64,000 nt of DNA from CAKAHY01 sp963522175. Its GTDB lineage: Bacteria > Bacillota > Clostridia > Lachnospirales > Lachnospiraceae. The stretch lies in the NCBI GenBank assembly GCA_963522175.1, contig CAUQXC010000001.1:404369-468368 (forward strand), written 5' to 3'. The position numbers and the translations under genes were made by a program. The notes beneath the pieces are model-generated. The model had not been told where the DNA came from. It made no database searches and saw nothing but the letters and a program-made list of their open reading frames with translations. This document shows positions 1 to 8,331 of the stretch, piece after piece. How positions within the stretch are numbered: the stretch's first letter is position 1; each line of letters opens with the position of its first letter.

Positions 1-890
1 TCACCCTCTACAAGTACGGAAGGCATGAAGTCTGCGAGAAGATTCTTACAGCCTACCGCACCGCTTCCCGGACCGCCGCCGCCGTGAGGAGTCGAGAATG
101 TCTTATGAAGGTTAAGGTGTATAACGTCAAAGCCCATATCTCCCGGTTTAACCACACCCATAACAGCGTTAAGGTTTGCACCGTCGTAATAGTTAAGACC
201 GCCGCAGTCATGAACAAGCTTTGTTATTTCAAGTATGTTCTTATCAAAAAGACCTACCGTATTAGGGTTTGTGAGCATAAGCCCTGCTATATCATCTCCC
301 AAAACCGCTTTAAGCTTTTCAAGATCTACACAGCCGTCCGGAGCTGAAGGAACCGACACTACCTTATAGCCTGCCATCGTAGCACTTGCCGGGTTTGTTC
401 CGTGTGCCGAGTCAGGAACTATAATCTTTGTTCTCTTTGTATCGTTTCTGCTCTCATGATATGCCTTTATAAGCATAAGTCCGGTAAACTCACCGTGAGC
501 ACCTGCCGCCGGCTGTACAGTAAGTCTGTCCATACCGGTAATTTCACACAAATGCTTTTCAATAGTCTGCATAACCTCAAGACAACCTTGAACGGTTTCT
601 ACAGGCTGAAGCGGATGTATCTCGGTAAATCCCGGAAGTCCCGCCATATCATCATTAATCTTAGGATTGTATTTCATTGTACAGGAACCGAGAGGGTAAA
701 ATCCGTCGTTTACACCTCTTGATTTCTTTGCAAGCTCAGTATAGTGCCTGCTTATTTCGGTTTCCGACAATTCAGGTAAATGTAACTCGAGTTCTCTTTT
801 ATCCTTAGCCGGAACCTCTACCACATCTACATCACAAGGAGGAAATAAAGTACATTTTCTGCCGGCTCTGCTTTTCTCAAATACTAACAT
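1..890 (-). CDS. gcvPB: glycine dehydrogenase (decarboxylating) subunit 2, 3' end cut by window
   Basis: PLP-containing C-terminal half of the P-protein of the glycine cleavage system; with GcvPA it decarboxylates glycine and passes aminomethyl to lipoyl-GcvH. About 296 residues are visible; the C-terminus lies beyond position 1. The reading starts MLVFEKSRAGRK and contains NLHKTFSTPHGGGGPG (about positions 45-110), where the Lys of HKT is the PLP-binding lysine of the family. The ATG at 888-890 shares one base with the gcvPA stop (TAATG), preceded by AAAGGAGGTGA, so the two subunits are translationally coupled. Known: Firmicutes split P-protein into two genes. High certainty apart from the missing end. 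Confidence 0.96.
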   Translation of the reverse strand, partial: MLVFEKSRAGRKCTLFPPCDVDVVEVPAKDKRELELHLPELSETEISRHYTELAKKSRGVNDGFYPLGSCTMKYNPKINDDMAGLPGFTEIHPLQPVETVQGCLEVMQTIEKHLCEITGMDRLTVQPAAGAHGEFTGLMLIKAYHESRNDTKRTKIIVPDSAHGTNPASATMAGYKVVSVPSAPDGCVDLEKLKAVLGDDIAGLMLTNPNTVGLFDKNILEITKLVHDCGGLNYYDGANLNAVMGVVKPGDMGFDVIHLNLHKTFSTPHGGGGPGSGAVGCKNLLADFMPSVLVEG

Positions 891-2203
891 TACTTCACCT
901 CCTTTAAAATACTCACTGCTTTATCTATACAGCACTTACCGTTAACCTCGGTACAGCACCATAATATTCTCTTATCATCCAAAGGATAACCGCCGAGTAT
1001 ACCCTTCTCCTCAAGTGCCTTAAGAGCCTTTTCTGAAGAAACATCCGAAACGGTTACAAACTCATGGAAGAAGTCCGCCTTATATTGAGGCTTGAATCCT
1101 ATCTTTTCAAGCTCTTTTGCCATATAATGCGCTTTTGAAGTACATAATGTAGCAACTTCTTTAAGACCCTCTTTTCCTACAGCCGAAAGATATACGCCTA
1201 CAGCCAAAGCACAAAGTGCCTGGTTCGAGCAAACGTTACTTGAAGCCTTCTCTCTTCTTATATGCTGCTCTCTTGCTTGCAATGTAAGTACATAACCTAC
1301 TCTGCCCTTCTTGTCCTCTGTAGCTCCTACTATTCTTCCCGGAAGATTTCTCTTGATTTCATCGGTACATGCCATGAATCCGAGGTAAGGTCCTCCGAAT
1401 GCCATAGGAAGTCCGAGAGGCTGTCCGTCACCTACAGCTATGTCCGCTCCGTATTCTCTAGGGGTCTTATAAATACCCAAAGATGTAGGGTTAACACTCA
1501 TAGCAAATTTTGCGCCCGCCTCATGTGCGATATCGCCTATCTCTTTTGCGGACTCTATGTTTCCGTAATAGTTAGGATGCTGTATAAATACGCAAGCCGT
1601 AGCCGCATCGGCATGAGCCTTTATGTATTCAATATCAGTCAATCCGTCCTTTTCAGGCACCATCTCTACCTGCATGCCGTTTCCGTGACAATAGGTTTTG
1701 ATAGTTGCTATGGTATCCGGATGCATAAGCGCAGATATAAGCGCTTTATTTCTTTTTCTCTCATGACACATAGCAACCGCTTCCGCTGCGGCACTTGCTC
1801 CGTCATATATTGAAGCGTTGGATACATCCATACCTGTAATATCGCATATCATAGTCTGGTATTCATAGATAGACTGCAAAACACCCTGGCTTGTCTCTGC
1901 CTGATACGGTGTATATGAAGTAAGGAAATTCTCCTTTGATATTACACTTTTAACTATGGAAGGTATAAAGTGTTTATATGCACCCGCACCTCTGAAAACA
2001 GTAGGGAATACCTTGTTTTTCTCAGCCATACGTGTCATGTCGCGACGTACTTCAAGCTCCGATAAGCCTGAAGGAATATTCAGTTCGCCTGTAAGCTTTA
2101 CTTCCTTTGGAATATGTGCGAATAAATCATCAAAAGAAGAAAAGCCTATCTCCGATAGCATCGCTTTTTGCTCAGCCTCGGTATTAGGAATGTACTTTCC
2201 CAT
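890..2203 (-). CDS. gcvPA: glycine dehydrogenase (decarboxylating) subunit 1
   Basis: N-terminal half of split P-protein; partners with GcvPB in the glycine cleavage complex in the cytoplasm. The 437-residue length fits the GcvPA family (about 440-450), and the protein shows family stretches such as YTPYQAETSQGVLQSIYEYQ and IVGATEDKKGRVGYVLTLQA. A GTG nine bases further upstream (2212) also opens the frame, but it sits directly on the AAAGGCGG ribosome binding site; the ATG at 2203 has proper spacing and is preferred. It follows gcvH by about 26 bases and overlaps gcvPB by one base, so it belongs to the gcvT-H-PA-PB operon. Very sure of identity. Confidence 0.96.
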   Translation of the reverse strand: MGKYIPNTEAEQKAMLSEIGFSSFDDLFAHIPKEVKLTGELNIPSGLSELEVRRDMTRMAEKNKVFPTVFRGAGAYKHFIPSIVKSVISKENFLTSYTPYQAETSQGVLQSIYEYQTMICDITGMDVSNASIYDGASAAAEAVAMCHERKRNKALISALMHPDTIATIKTYCHGNGMQVEMVPEKDGLTDIEYIKAHADAATACVFIQHPNYYGNIESAKEIGDIAHEAGAKFAMSVNPTSLGIYKTPREYGADIAVGDGQPLGLPMAFGGPYLGFMACTDEIKRNLPGRIVGATEDKKGRVGYVLTLQAREQHIRREKASSNVCSNQALCALAVGVYLSAVGKEGLKEVATLCTSKAHYMAKELEKIGFKPQYKADFFHEFVTVSDVSSEKALKALEEKGILGGYPLDDKRILWCCTEVNGKCCIDKAVSILKEVK

Positions 2204-2229
2204 ATACTCCACCGCCTTTCTTTATTTAA

Positions 2230-2607
2230 TTATTCACAAGTTTTCAAGAACTCTTCGTACTCTTCGGCACTGAGAAGCTCTTCCTTATCTGTAACGTCCT
2301 TTACCTTAATAAACCATGCGTCATATGGTGAATCATTAATGTTCTTAGGAGAATCAAGTATTTCCTCATTAATTGCACTTACAACACCTGACAAAGGTGA
2401 AACCACGTCAGATACCGCTTTTACAGACTCTACATCTGAGAAAGATTCGCCTACGGTTACCTCATCTCCCTCTTCAGGAAGATTTACAAAAACCAAATCT
2501 CCAAGTGCCGACTGGGCATAATCGGTAATTCCCACAATGAACTCTCCGCCTTCTTCCTTTACCCACTCGTGTGACTTTGCATACAGTAAACCTTTTTGTA
2601 CTGCCAT
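2230..2607 (-). CDS. gcvH: glycine cleavage system H protein
   Basis: Lipoyl-carrier protein of the glycine cleavage system; its lipoyl-lysine shuttles the aminomethyl group from P-protein to T-protein and is reoxidised by L-protein. Length 125 residues, typical. The lipoylation site is Lys63 in the context DVESVKAVSDV. It lies between gcvT and gcvPA in one operon, 31 bases after gcvT. Both lipoate ligases, LipA and a second lipoyl domain are encoded just upstream, so the enzymes needed to modify this protein are local. No L-protein (dihydrolipoyl dehydrogenase) gene is visible in the window. Confidence 0.97.
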   Translation of the reverse strand: MAVQKGLLYAKSHEWVKEEGGEFIVGITDYAQSALGDLVFVNLPEEGDEVTVGESFSDVESVKAVSDVVSPLSGVVSAINEEILDSPKNINDSPYDAWFIKVKDVTDKEELLSAEEYEEFLKTCE

Positions 2608-2638
2608 AATATTTTACCCTCCTTGAAATATTAAATAT

Positions 2639-3730
2639 TTATTTAGCTCTCTTGTAGAATGGAAGCGGCACTACTTCAACCTCAACCTTACGTCCTCTTA
2701 CTTCTACTTCAAGCTTTGTGCCTATCTCCGCATATTTCGGCTCAACAAGAGCCATTCCTACAGGATAATCAAGATACGGACAGTGTGTTCCCGATGTCGT
2801 ATGACCTATCACTTTGCCGTCAGCCACAACATCCTGTGCTTCTCTTATGATACCTCTGCCTACTACCTTTAAGCCTACTCTCTTTATCTTAGGCTCACCC
2901 TTTGCTTCTATAGCCGCCTTACCTATAAAGTCAGGCTTATCCATCTTTACGGCAAACGAAAGACCTGTCTCAAGAGGATCTATATCGTCATTCATCTCAT
3001 GACCGTAAAGCGGCATAGCTGCTTCCATACGAAGTGTATCTCTTGCTCCGAGTCCGCAAGGTACAAGACCTTCTTCTTTTCCGGATTCCAAAAGCTTTTC
3101 CCACATCTGCTCTGCATACTTGCTTTCAAGATACAGCTCAACTCCGTCTTCACCTGTATAACCCGTCTTTGAAACTATACAAGGAATTCCGGCAACCTCT
3201 GCACCGAACACCGCATAGTAATACTTTTTAGGAATGTTATCCTCTACGGTAAGCTTTCTTAAAATCTCCATAGCCTTAGGACCCTGAAGAGCAATCTGCG
3301 CATAATCGTCGGATACATTAACAAACTCAACATCTCCGAATTTATGCTCGAGCATCCAGTTAAAATCCTTGTCACGGTTTGCCGCATTTACAACTATGAA
3401 ATAGTCATTGTCACCTCTCTTATATACGATAAGATCGTCAACAACTCCACCCTTCTCATTGCACATAAGACTGTATCTGGCTTGTCCGTCCACCATATTA
3501 TCGAAGTTGTTTGTAAGAATCTTCTGTAAATTTGCAAGAGCATCTTTACCTCTACAAAGCACTTCACCCATGTGTGAAACGTCAAAAAGTCCCGCCTGAG
3601 TCCTTACTGCCATATGCTCCTTAATAACGCCTGTATTTTCGTACTGTACCGGAAGAAGAAATCCTGCAAACGGTACAATCTTGCCTCCTGCCTTGACGTG
3701 AGCATCATATAATGGTGTCTTTAATTCCAT
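2639..3730 (-). CDS. gcvT: glycine cleavage system T protein (aminomethyltransferase)
   Basis: Takes the aminomethyl group from lipoyl-GcvH, releases ammonia and gives 5,10-methylene-THF. The 363 residues match the family. Seen: N-terminal LYDAHVKAGGKIVPFAGFLLP, FDVSHMGE, and NEKGGVVDDLIVYK containing the conserved catalytic Asp region, plus the C-terminal beta-barrel half (GHTTSGTHCPYLDYPVGMA). First gene of the gcv operon, with its own sigma70-type promoter (3865-3893) and a 5' leader hairpin (3763-3822). Ribosome binding site AAAGGAGG. The upstream lplA-like gene ends 179 bases away, so read-through from the folT operon is also possible. Confidence 0.97.
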   Translation of the reverse strand: MELKTPLYDAHVKAGGKIVPFAGFLLPVQYENTGVIKEHMAVRTQAGLFDVSHMGEVLCRGKDALANLQKILTNNFDNMVDGQARYSLMCNEKGGVVDDLIVYKRGDNDYFIVVNAANRDKDFNWMLEHKFGDVEFVNVSDDYAQIALQGPKAMEILRKLTVEDNIPKKYYYAVFGAEVAGIPCIVSKTGYTGEDGVELYLESKYAEQMWEKLLESGKEEGLVPCGLGARDTLRMEAAMPLYGHEMNDDIDPLETGLSFAVKMDKPDFIGKAAIEAKGEPKIKRVGLKVVGRGIIREAQDVVADGKVIGHTTSGTHCPYLDYPVGMALVEPKYAEIGTKLEVEVRGRKVEVEVVPLPFYKRAK

Positions 3731-3762
3731 AACTCAATCTGCCTCCTTTATAAATTTATTAA

Positions 3763-3822
3763 TAACTCTTTCGCTAAACACTTATAACAAGAAACTGTAT
3801 GTGTTTCAGTACGAAAGAGTTA
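3763..3822 (-). promoter_or_regulatory. 5'-UTR hairpin of gcvT mRNA, possibly switchable
   Basis: On the minus strand a perfect 11-bp stem (TAACTCTTTCG with CGAAAGAGTTA) closes a 38-base interior. Inside, AAACAC can pair with GTGTTT, or alternatively GAAAC with GTTTC; these pairings exclude each other. It lies between the promoter and the ribosome binding site. It has no U-tract and I do not recognise the conserved core of the glycine riboswitch, so any regulatory role is inference. Confidence 0.5.
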
Positions 3823-3864
3823 GTATTCAATAAAAAAAATCTACCATATTTGGTTATATTATAC

Positions 3865-3893
3865 ATTATAACCTAAATATGTCATATTGTCGA
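3865..3893 (-). promoter_or_regulatory. promoter of the gcv operon
   Basis: Minus-strand TCGACA (-35, 3888-3893), 17-base spacer, TATAAT (-10, 3865-3870). Five of six and six of six consensus bases with ideal spacing. It gives gcvT a start independent of the folT-lplA transcript. Confidence 0.75.
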
Positions 3894-3909
3894 TAGCTAA
3901 AAATTAATT

Positions 3910-4899
3910 TTAGTCCGCTATCATATCCGCCATTTCTCTTGCCGAAATCTTATAAACGGCGCCGTCAACTCCGTGTTTTTTCAACGCCTCGTACACAAAA
4001 TCCCTGTCAAAAATACAGCCGATTAAAGCTGACTCTATATCCTTTGCATCAAGAGTGCTGAAAAAATCACCGGATACCGAAGCCGACTCTATTTTCCCAT
4101 GCACGACATCCAACTTGAAAGCCATCTTTCCGCCGCCGAACCTTCCGATTTTTTCTATATTGAACTTAGGGTTTCTGCCGAAAATACACTCACGGTTATT
4201 GAATTCCTTAGCGGCGATTTCTCTTATACGTTCATCATCTTCAGGGCTTATTTCATATACTTCTCTTTTGGAATTTCCTTCCAAAATCGAGTTTACCATA
4301 GCAGTTTTAAAATCTTCTTCGGATACATCCTTTTTACTTATATGCTCGGATATGTTTGTTACTCTGTCTCTGACGGACTTTATACTTTTTGATATGATTT
4401 TATAATCATCCACGGTTGTTGCATTTACCATTTTTTCTATATCTGTCGAAAACAATAAAGAGCCGTGGTGAACAATGCTTTTATCAAGTTTATACTGGGC
4501 GTTTCCGGATATTTTTTTACCTTCTATACAAAGGTCGTTTCTGCCGTTAAACTCGGCTTTGACACCGAAGCCGGACAATGCGCTTATAACAGGCTCTATA
4601 TAACGCTTAAACTCTATAGTATTGTCATCATCCCTGTCTATAAATGTAAACTGCCAGCCCCCCATGTCGGTATAAATGGTACCTCCTCCGCTCATTCGCC
4701 TTACGATTTTGATGTCGTTTGCCTTTGCAAAGCTTAAGTTTATCTCTTCCGCTACATTTTGGTATTTACCAACCATAAGCGTCGGAGATGTTCTCCAAAA
4801 CAAAAATACCGTATCTTTAAATATTTTCTCTTTGGCAAAGTAATACTCGCAACCGAAGTTGTAATACACATCCGTAGATTTTGTATCAATATAAATCAT
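3910..4899 (-). CDS. lplA: lipoate-protein ligase A-like enzyme (copy 1)
   Basis: Attaches lipoate (or octanoate) to acceptor lysines, here plausibly GcvH or the free lipoyl domain. 329 residues from the chosen ATG at 4899; the open frame runs 81 bases further but overlaps lipA, and only the 4899 ATG has a GGAGGA site at the right distance. Seen: WRTSPTLMVGKYQN, RRMSGGGTIYTD (the family's SGGGTVYHD signature), GKKISGNAQ with the substrate-binding Lys, HHGSLL, and a C-terminal accessory domain of LplA type. The start overlaps the lipA end by 14 bases, so it is translationally coupled. The pair with 6058-7005 is paralogous; which one serves which acceptor cannot be told from sequence alone. Confidence 0.92.
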   Translation of the reverse strand: MIYIDTKSTDVYYNFGCEYYFAKEKIFKDTVFLFWRTSPTLMVGKYQNVAEEINLSFAKANDIKIVRRMSGGGTIYTDMGGWQFTFIDRDDDNTIEFKRYIEPVISALSGFGVKAEFNGRNDLCIEGKKISGNAQYKLDKSIVHHGSLLFSTDIEKMVNATTVDDYKIISKSIKSVRDRVTNISEHISKKDVSEEDFKTAMVNSILEGNSKREVYEISPEDDERIREIAAKEFNNRECIFGRNPKFNIEKIGRFGGGKMAFKLDVVHGKIESASVSGDFFSTLDAKDIESALIGCIFDRDFVYEALKKHGVDGAVYKISAREMADMIAD

Positions 4900-5758
4900 G
4901 TATGTCCTCCAACGCTTCCCAAGCCCTGTATGAGCTTCTGGCAAGCGGTGCCGAAGCAACATGCTTAAATCCCTTTGCAAGCGCTATTTCCTTATATCTT
5001 GCAAAATCCTCCGGTGTGGCATACCTTGCAACCTTGTAATGCTTGGGTGTGGGCTGTAAATACTGTCCTATGGTAAGAATATCGCAGCCCGTATCCAGTA
5101 CATCATCCATAAGTCTGTTTATCTGCTCTTCCGTTTCTCCAAGTCCTACCATGAATCCCGTTTTTACTCTCATACTCGGAATTTTATTCTTACAATATCG
5201 AAGTACACCCAAAGAACTTTCATATCCCGCTTGAGGACGTATAGCCTTTTGTAATTCTTTTACAGTCTCAACATTATGATTAAGTACATCCGGAGCCGCA
5301 TCCAAAACTATATCAAGAGAATCCTTATTCCCCTTCATATCGGAAATCAAGGTTTCCACTGTGGTATGCGGACAAAGCTCTCGTATAGCTCTTACCGTTT
5401 TTGCAAACTGATTTGCTCCTCCGTCCGGAAGGTCGTCTCTTGTAGAGCAGGTGAGTACCACATGCTTTAAATGCAAATGTTTAACCGCTCTTGCGACATT
5501 TTCCGGCTCATCCTCACTCGGAGGCATAGGTTTTCCGCAAGTAACATTGCAAAATCTGCAATTTCTCGTACATACACTTCCAAGTATCATAAAAGTAGCC
5601 GTATGCTTGCGATAGCATTCTCCCAAATTCGGGCAGTTTGCCTCTTTACAAACCGTATTAAGCTTAAGATCCCTCATAAGCTCCGCAACTTCGTCTATAG
5701 CTTCCTGATTATACCTTACCTTAAGCCAGTCCGGCTTTCTTTCCACTGTTTCTGACAT
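4886..5758 (-). CDS. lipA: lipoyl synthase (radical SAM)
   Basis: Inserts two sulfurs into a protein-bound octanoyl chain. 290 residues. Seen: the auxiliary cluster motif Cys37-Cys42-Cys48 (CKEANCPNLGEC), the radical-SAM motif Cys63-Cys67-Cys70 (CTRNCRFC), and the C-terminal RSSY (APLARSSYRAWE), all hallmarks of LipA. Its presence means the organism can complete lipoyl groups from octanoyl precursors as well as salvage lipoate through LplA. Follows the free lipoyl domain by 33 bases and is coupled to lplA copy 1. Confidence 0.97.
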   Translation of the reverse strand: MSETVERKPDWLKVRYNQEAIDEVAELMRDLKLNTVCKEANCPNLGECYRKHTATFMILGSVCTRNCRFCNVTCGKPMPPSEDEPENVARAVKHLHLKHVVLTCSTRDDLPDGGANQFAKTVRAIRELCPHTTVETLISDMKGNKDSLDIVLDAAPDVLNHNVETVKELQKAIRPQAGYESSLGVLRYCKNKIPSMRVKTGFMVGLGETEEQINRLMDDVLDTGCDILTIGQYLQPTPKHYKVARYATPEDFARYKEIALAKGFKHVASAPLARSSYRAWEALEDIHDLY

Positions 5759-5791
5759 ATAAACTCCTCACTGCAGCCGTATAGGCTTTTG

Positions 5792-6031
5792 CTATTTTTC
5801 TTCAAGTATTGCAACAGGCTGTAGCACGCCTATATTATCTCCTTCTTCACACAGCTTGGATTGCAGTACGCCGTCGTATGAAGATTCTATCTGAGTCACT
5901 ACCTTATCCGTTTCTATCTCGTAAACCGGCTCTCCGACCTTCACTTCATCCCCGACCTCTTTGAGCCATGCGCACAAAACTGCCTCTTTCATCTCCGGTC
6001 TGAGTTTCGGTATTACTAATTCCTTCTTCAT
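5792..6031 (-). CDS. free-standing lipoyl (E2-type) carrier domain, 79 residues
   Basis: A complete biotinyl/lipoyl-attachment domain with nothing attached. It resembles the N-terminal lipoyl domain of 2-oxoacid dehydrogenase E2 proteins: VIPKLRPEMKEAVLCAWLKEVGDEV, then EIETDKVV with acceptor Lys43, then YDGVL. It is distinct from GcvH in length and motif (ETDK rather than ESVKA). No E1, E2-catalytic or E3 gene is near. It sits 26 bases downstream of lplA copy 2 and 33 upstream of lipA with an AGGAGGTT site, so it is a real cistron. Inference: a lipoyl or octanoyl carrier used during lipoyl assembly or relay, or a detached domain of a complex encoded elsewhere. Confidence 0.9.
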   Translation of the reverse strand: MKKELVIPKLRPEMKEAVLCAWLKEVGDEVKVGEPVYEIETDKVVTQIESSYDGVLQSKLCEEGDNIGVLQPVAILEEK

Positions 6032-6057
6032 ATAACAACCTCCTAATATATTTATTC

Positions 6058-7005
6058 TTACATCATTATTTTAAGTAAGTTTTCTTTTTCATCTTCTGCG
6101 AGAATTTGTGCGTTTTCTTCAAATAAATCCAAAGAAAACTCCTTCCCTAAAAATAGATTTTGTGCTCTGCTTGCATCTATAAAATCCGATGCAAGTTCAA
6201 AGCCGTCTATATATCCTTTTTTCGCACTGTACGAAATTTTTATTTCTTTACCCTTAAACATCCCTCTCTTTTCAAATACAAAAGCGGGTGTCTTTCCCCA
6301 TGTCCATTCCGTACTGCGGTATTTTTCACCGGCAAGCTTTTCTATCTCGGCAAGCTCCGGGATGGCCAACCTTATCTCCTTGTAAGAGTCTCCCGCAAGC
6401 TTTACTAAAAGCTTAGACATAAACTCTTCAATGCCGACACCAAAATCCGAAGCTTCTTTAATATTTGTAACCTTGCATATTGCGGATTCCGAAGCCTTGG
6501 ACACAAAGCTTTCATTTTTATTTTTTGTGGTTATCTCGTCAAGTACGGATAAATCCGAGTCAAAAAGCAGGGTTCCATGATGAAGAACACGTCCGCCCGA
6601 AACCTTTTGTGCACTTCCCGAAATCTTTTTACCGCCTATTGCGATATCCGAATTTCTGTCTTTATGAGCGGCAATGCCCAAATCGTTAAGTGCCTTTATC
6701 ACAGGAGACAAAAAATCATCATAATCTACAAAGCCTTCCTTATCCCTTATTAAAGTATAATTAACATTACCTAGGTCATGATATACGGTTCCGCCTCCGC
6801 TCATCCTTCTTATAACGGGAATACCCACCTTTTTAAGAGCGTATACATTTACCTCTTTACATATATTTTGGTAACAACCCACTATAACCGCCGGTGAATT
6901 TCTCCAAAGTATAAGAATCTCTTCATTTTTTATCGTATTAAAAACGTACTCTTCAAATGCCTGATTAAAGTAAGGGTCTTTTGATTCGTTTATTACCGCA
7001 AGCAT
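6058..7005 (-). CDS. lplA: lipoate-protein ligase A-like enzyme (copy 2)
   Basis: 315 residues; second member of the LplA family in this cluster. Seen: WRNSPAVIVGCYQN, RRMSGGGTVYHDLGN, GGKKISGSAQKVSGG, HHGTLL and a C-terminal accessory domain. It shares the architecture of copy 1 but is clearly diverged, so this is not a recent duplication. It lies directly downstream of folC (27 bases) and upstream of the free lipoyl domain, inviting the inference that the lipoyl domain is its acceptor. It could act as an octanoyl/lipoyl transferase rather than an ATP-using ligase; sequence does not decide. Confidence 0.92.
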   Translation of the reverse strand: MLAVINESKDPYFNQAFEEYVFNTIKNEEILILWRNSPAVIVGCYQNICKEVNVYALKKVGIPVIRRMSGGGTVYHDLGNVNYTLIRDKEGFVDYDDFLSPVIKALNDLGIAAHKDRNSDIAIGGKKISGSAQKVSGGRVLHHGTLLFDSDLSVLDEITTKNKNESFVSKASESAICKVTNIKEASDFGVGIEEFMSKLLVKLAGDSYKEIRLAIPELAEIEKLAGEKYRSTEWTWGKTPAFVFEKRGMFKGKEIKISYSAKKGYIDGFELASDFIDASRAQNLFLGKEFSLDLFEENAQILAEDEKENLLKIMM

Positions 7006-7032
7006 ATAAGTTCCTTCTATAAAAAAATATGT

Positions 7033-8331
7033 TTATTTTTCCTGCATCCTGTGATTTTTTGTGTAAAGCTCCCACTGTTTTTTTAGCTCCGCTACGGAAT
7101 ACAAAGAACCCATAGCGCAGATAAGATCTTCACTTTTTGCACTGTCCAACATATAAAAGACCGCCTCTCCTATACTTTCAAATGCCTCGCTTTTTACATC
7201 CGATACATTCTTTATCTTTAAAAGCATCTCCTTAGCCTCACAAGCTCTGTTGGACGGCGGAGTTATAACGGCTATTTCCTTCGCAAAGACTTTTATATTT
7301 TCCAATATTTCTTTTATGTTTTTATCAGATAAGATACCCAATATAAAACGCACCTTCTTTTCAGGAAAGTATTCGCCTATAGTTCTTAATGTTTCCTTAA
7401 CTCCTTCACAGTTATGGGAGCCGTCTACAATAAAATATGGTTCTTTACCTAAAATTTCAAAGCGTGCCTGCCATTTTACCCTTGCAAGACCCGCTTTTAT
7501 ACTTTCATCCGTAATCCTAAAGCCTTTGTCTTTAAGCAAAGAAAGTGCTTCGATGGCAAGAGCGGCATTTCCGGGTTGATAAAGTCCCAAAAGCCCGAGC
7601 TCTATACCTTTAATATCTTTATAATCAAAGCTGCTGCCGCAAAGTCCTGTCTTCAGATTTTTGATTTCGTCGGTTTGACTTATGTACATACGACAATTTT
7701 TACTTTTACACACCTCTTCAAAAATCTTATTGACTGCGATATTTCTTCCGTCAGTAACAAGGATACCGCCCTCTTTTATAATCCCGGCTTTTTGGCTTGC
7801 TATCTTTTCCAAACTGTCTCCAAGCTCATTTACATGGTCCATTCCTATACTTGTTATGACGGCAAGTGTCGGCGTGTTAATTACATTTGTGGAGTCCAGC
7901 CTTCCTCCAAGCCCCGCCTCAATCACGGCTACTTCACAGCCTTTATCGTAAAAATACTTAAATGCCGCCGCCGTCAGAACCTCGAACCTGCTCGCCTGTT
8001 CATCCATTCTTTCCGAAACGGCTCTTACCTGTGTCATAAGGCTTGCAAAATCGGCATCGCTTATATCTTCGTTATTTACCCTGAACATTTCATTTATATT
8101 CACAATATGCGGCGAAGTATACATACCCGTTTTGTATCCCGAGACACAGAGTACCTCGTTAATGCAGGAACAAACGGAGCCTTTTCCGTTTGTTCCCGCA
8201 ACATGCACAAGCTTAAGTTTATCCTGCGGCTTATCCATAAGTTCAAGAAGCTCCTCCGTTCTCGACAGTCCCGGTTTTGAACCGAAGCCCGACAGATAAT
8301 CAAGCCACTCAAGCGCCTCCTTGTATACCAT
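7033..8331 (-). CDS. folC: folylpolyglutamate synthase / dihydrofolate synthase
   Basis: Adds glutamates to folates so they are retained and used by THF enzymes such as GcvT. 432 residues, normal for FolC. Seen: the P-loop AGTNGKGS (about residue 45), YTSPHIVNINEMFRVN, GLGGRLDSTNVI, GMDHVNELGDSLEKIASQKAGIIK and DGSHN near residue 300. The ATG follows the folT stop with no gap (TAA-ATG), so the two are translationally coupled under the THF riboswitch. Whether it also has dihydrofolate synthase activity cannot be read from sequence. Confidence 0.95.
   Translation of the reverse strand: MVYKEALEWLDYLSGFGSKPGLSRTEELLELMDKPQDKLKLVHVAGTNGKGSVCSCINEVLCVSGYKTGMYTSPHIVNINEMFRVNNEDISDADFASLMTQVRAVSERMDEQASRFEVLTAAAFKYFYDKGCEVAVIEAGLGGRLDSTNVINTPTLAVITSIGMDHVNELGDSLEKIASQKAGIIKEGGILVTDGRNIAVNKIFEEVCKSKNCRMYISQTDEIKNLKTGLCGSSFDYKDIKGIELGLLGLYQPGNAALAIEALSLLKDKGFRITDESIKAGLARVKWQARFEILGKEPYFIVDGSHNCEGVKETLRTIGEYFPEKKVRFILGILSDKNIKEILENIKVFAKEIAVITPPSNRACEAKEMLLKIKNVSDVKSEAFESIGEAVFYMLDSAKSEDLICAMGSLYSVAELKKQWELYTKNHRMQEK

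Noticed and set aside
1262..1813. 183-codon plus-strand frame inside gcvPA
   Set aside because: Opposite-strand shadow of a strongly conserved enzyme; low-complexity composition, no ribosome binding site.
3763..3822. Glycine riboswitch upstream of gcvT
   Set aside because: A hairpin is present but the aptamer's conserved core segments are not recognisable; reported only as an unassigned leader.
7576..8280. 234-codon plus-strand frame inside folC
   Set aside because: Antisense of a well supported FolC gene; no family motifs.
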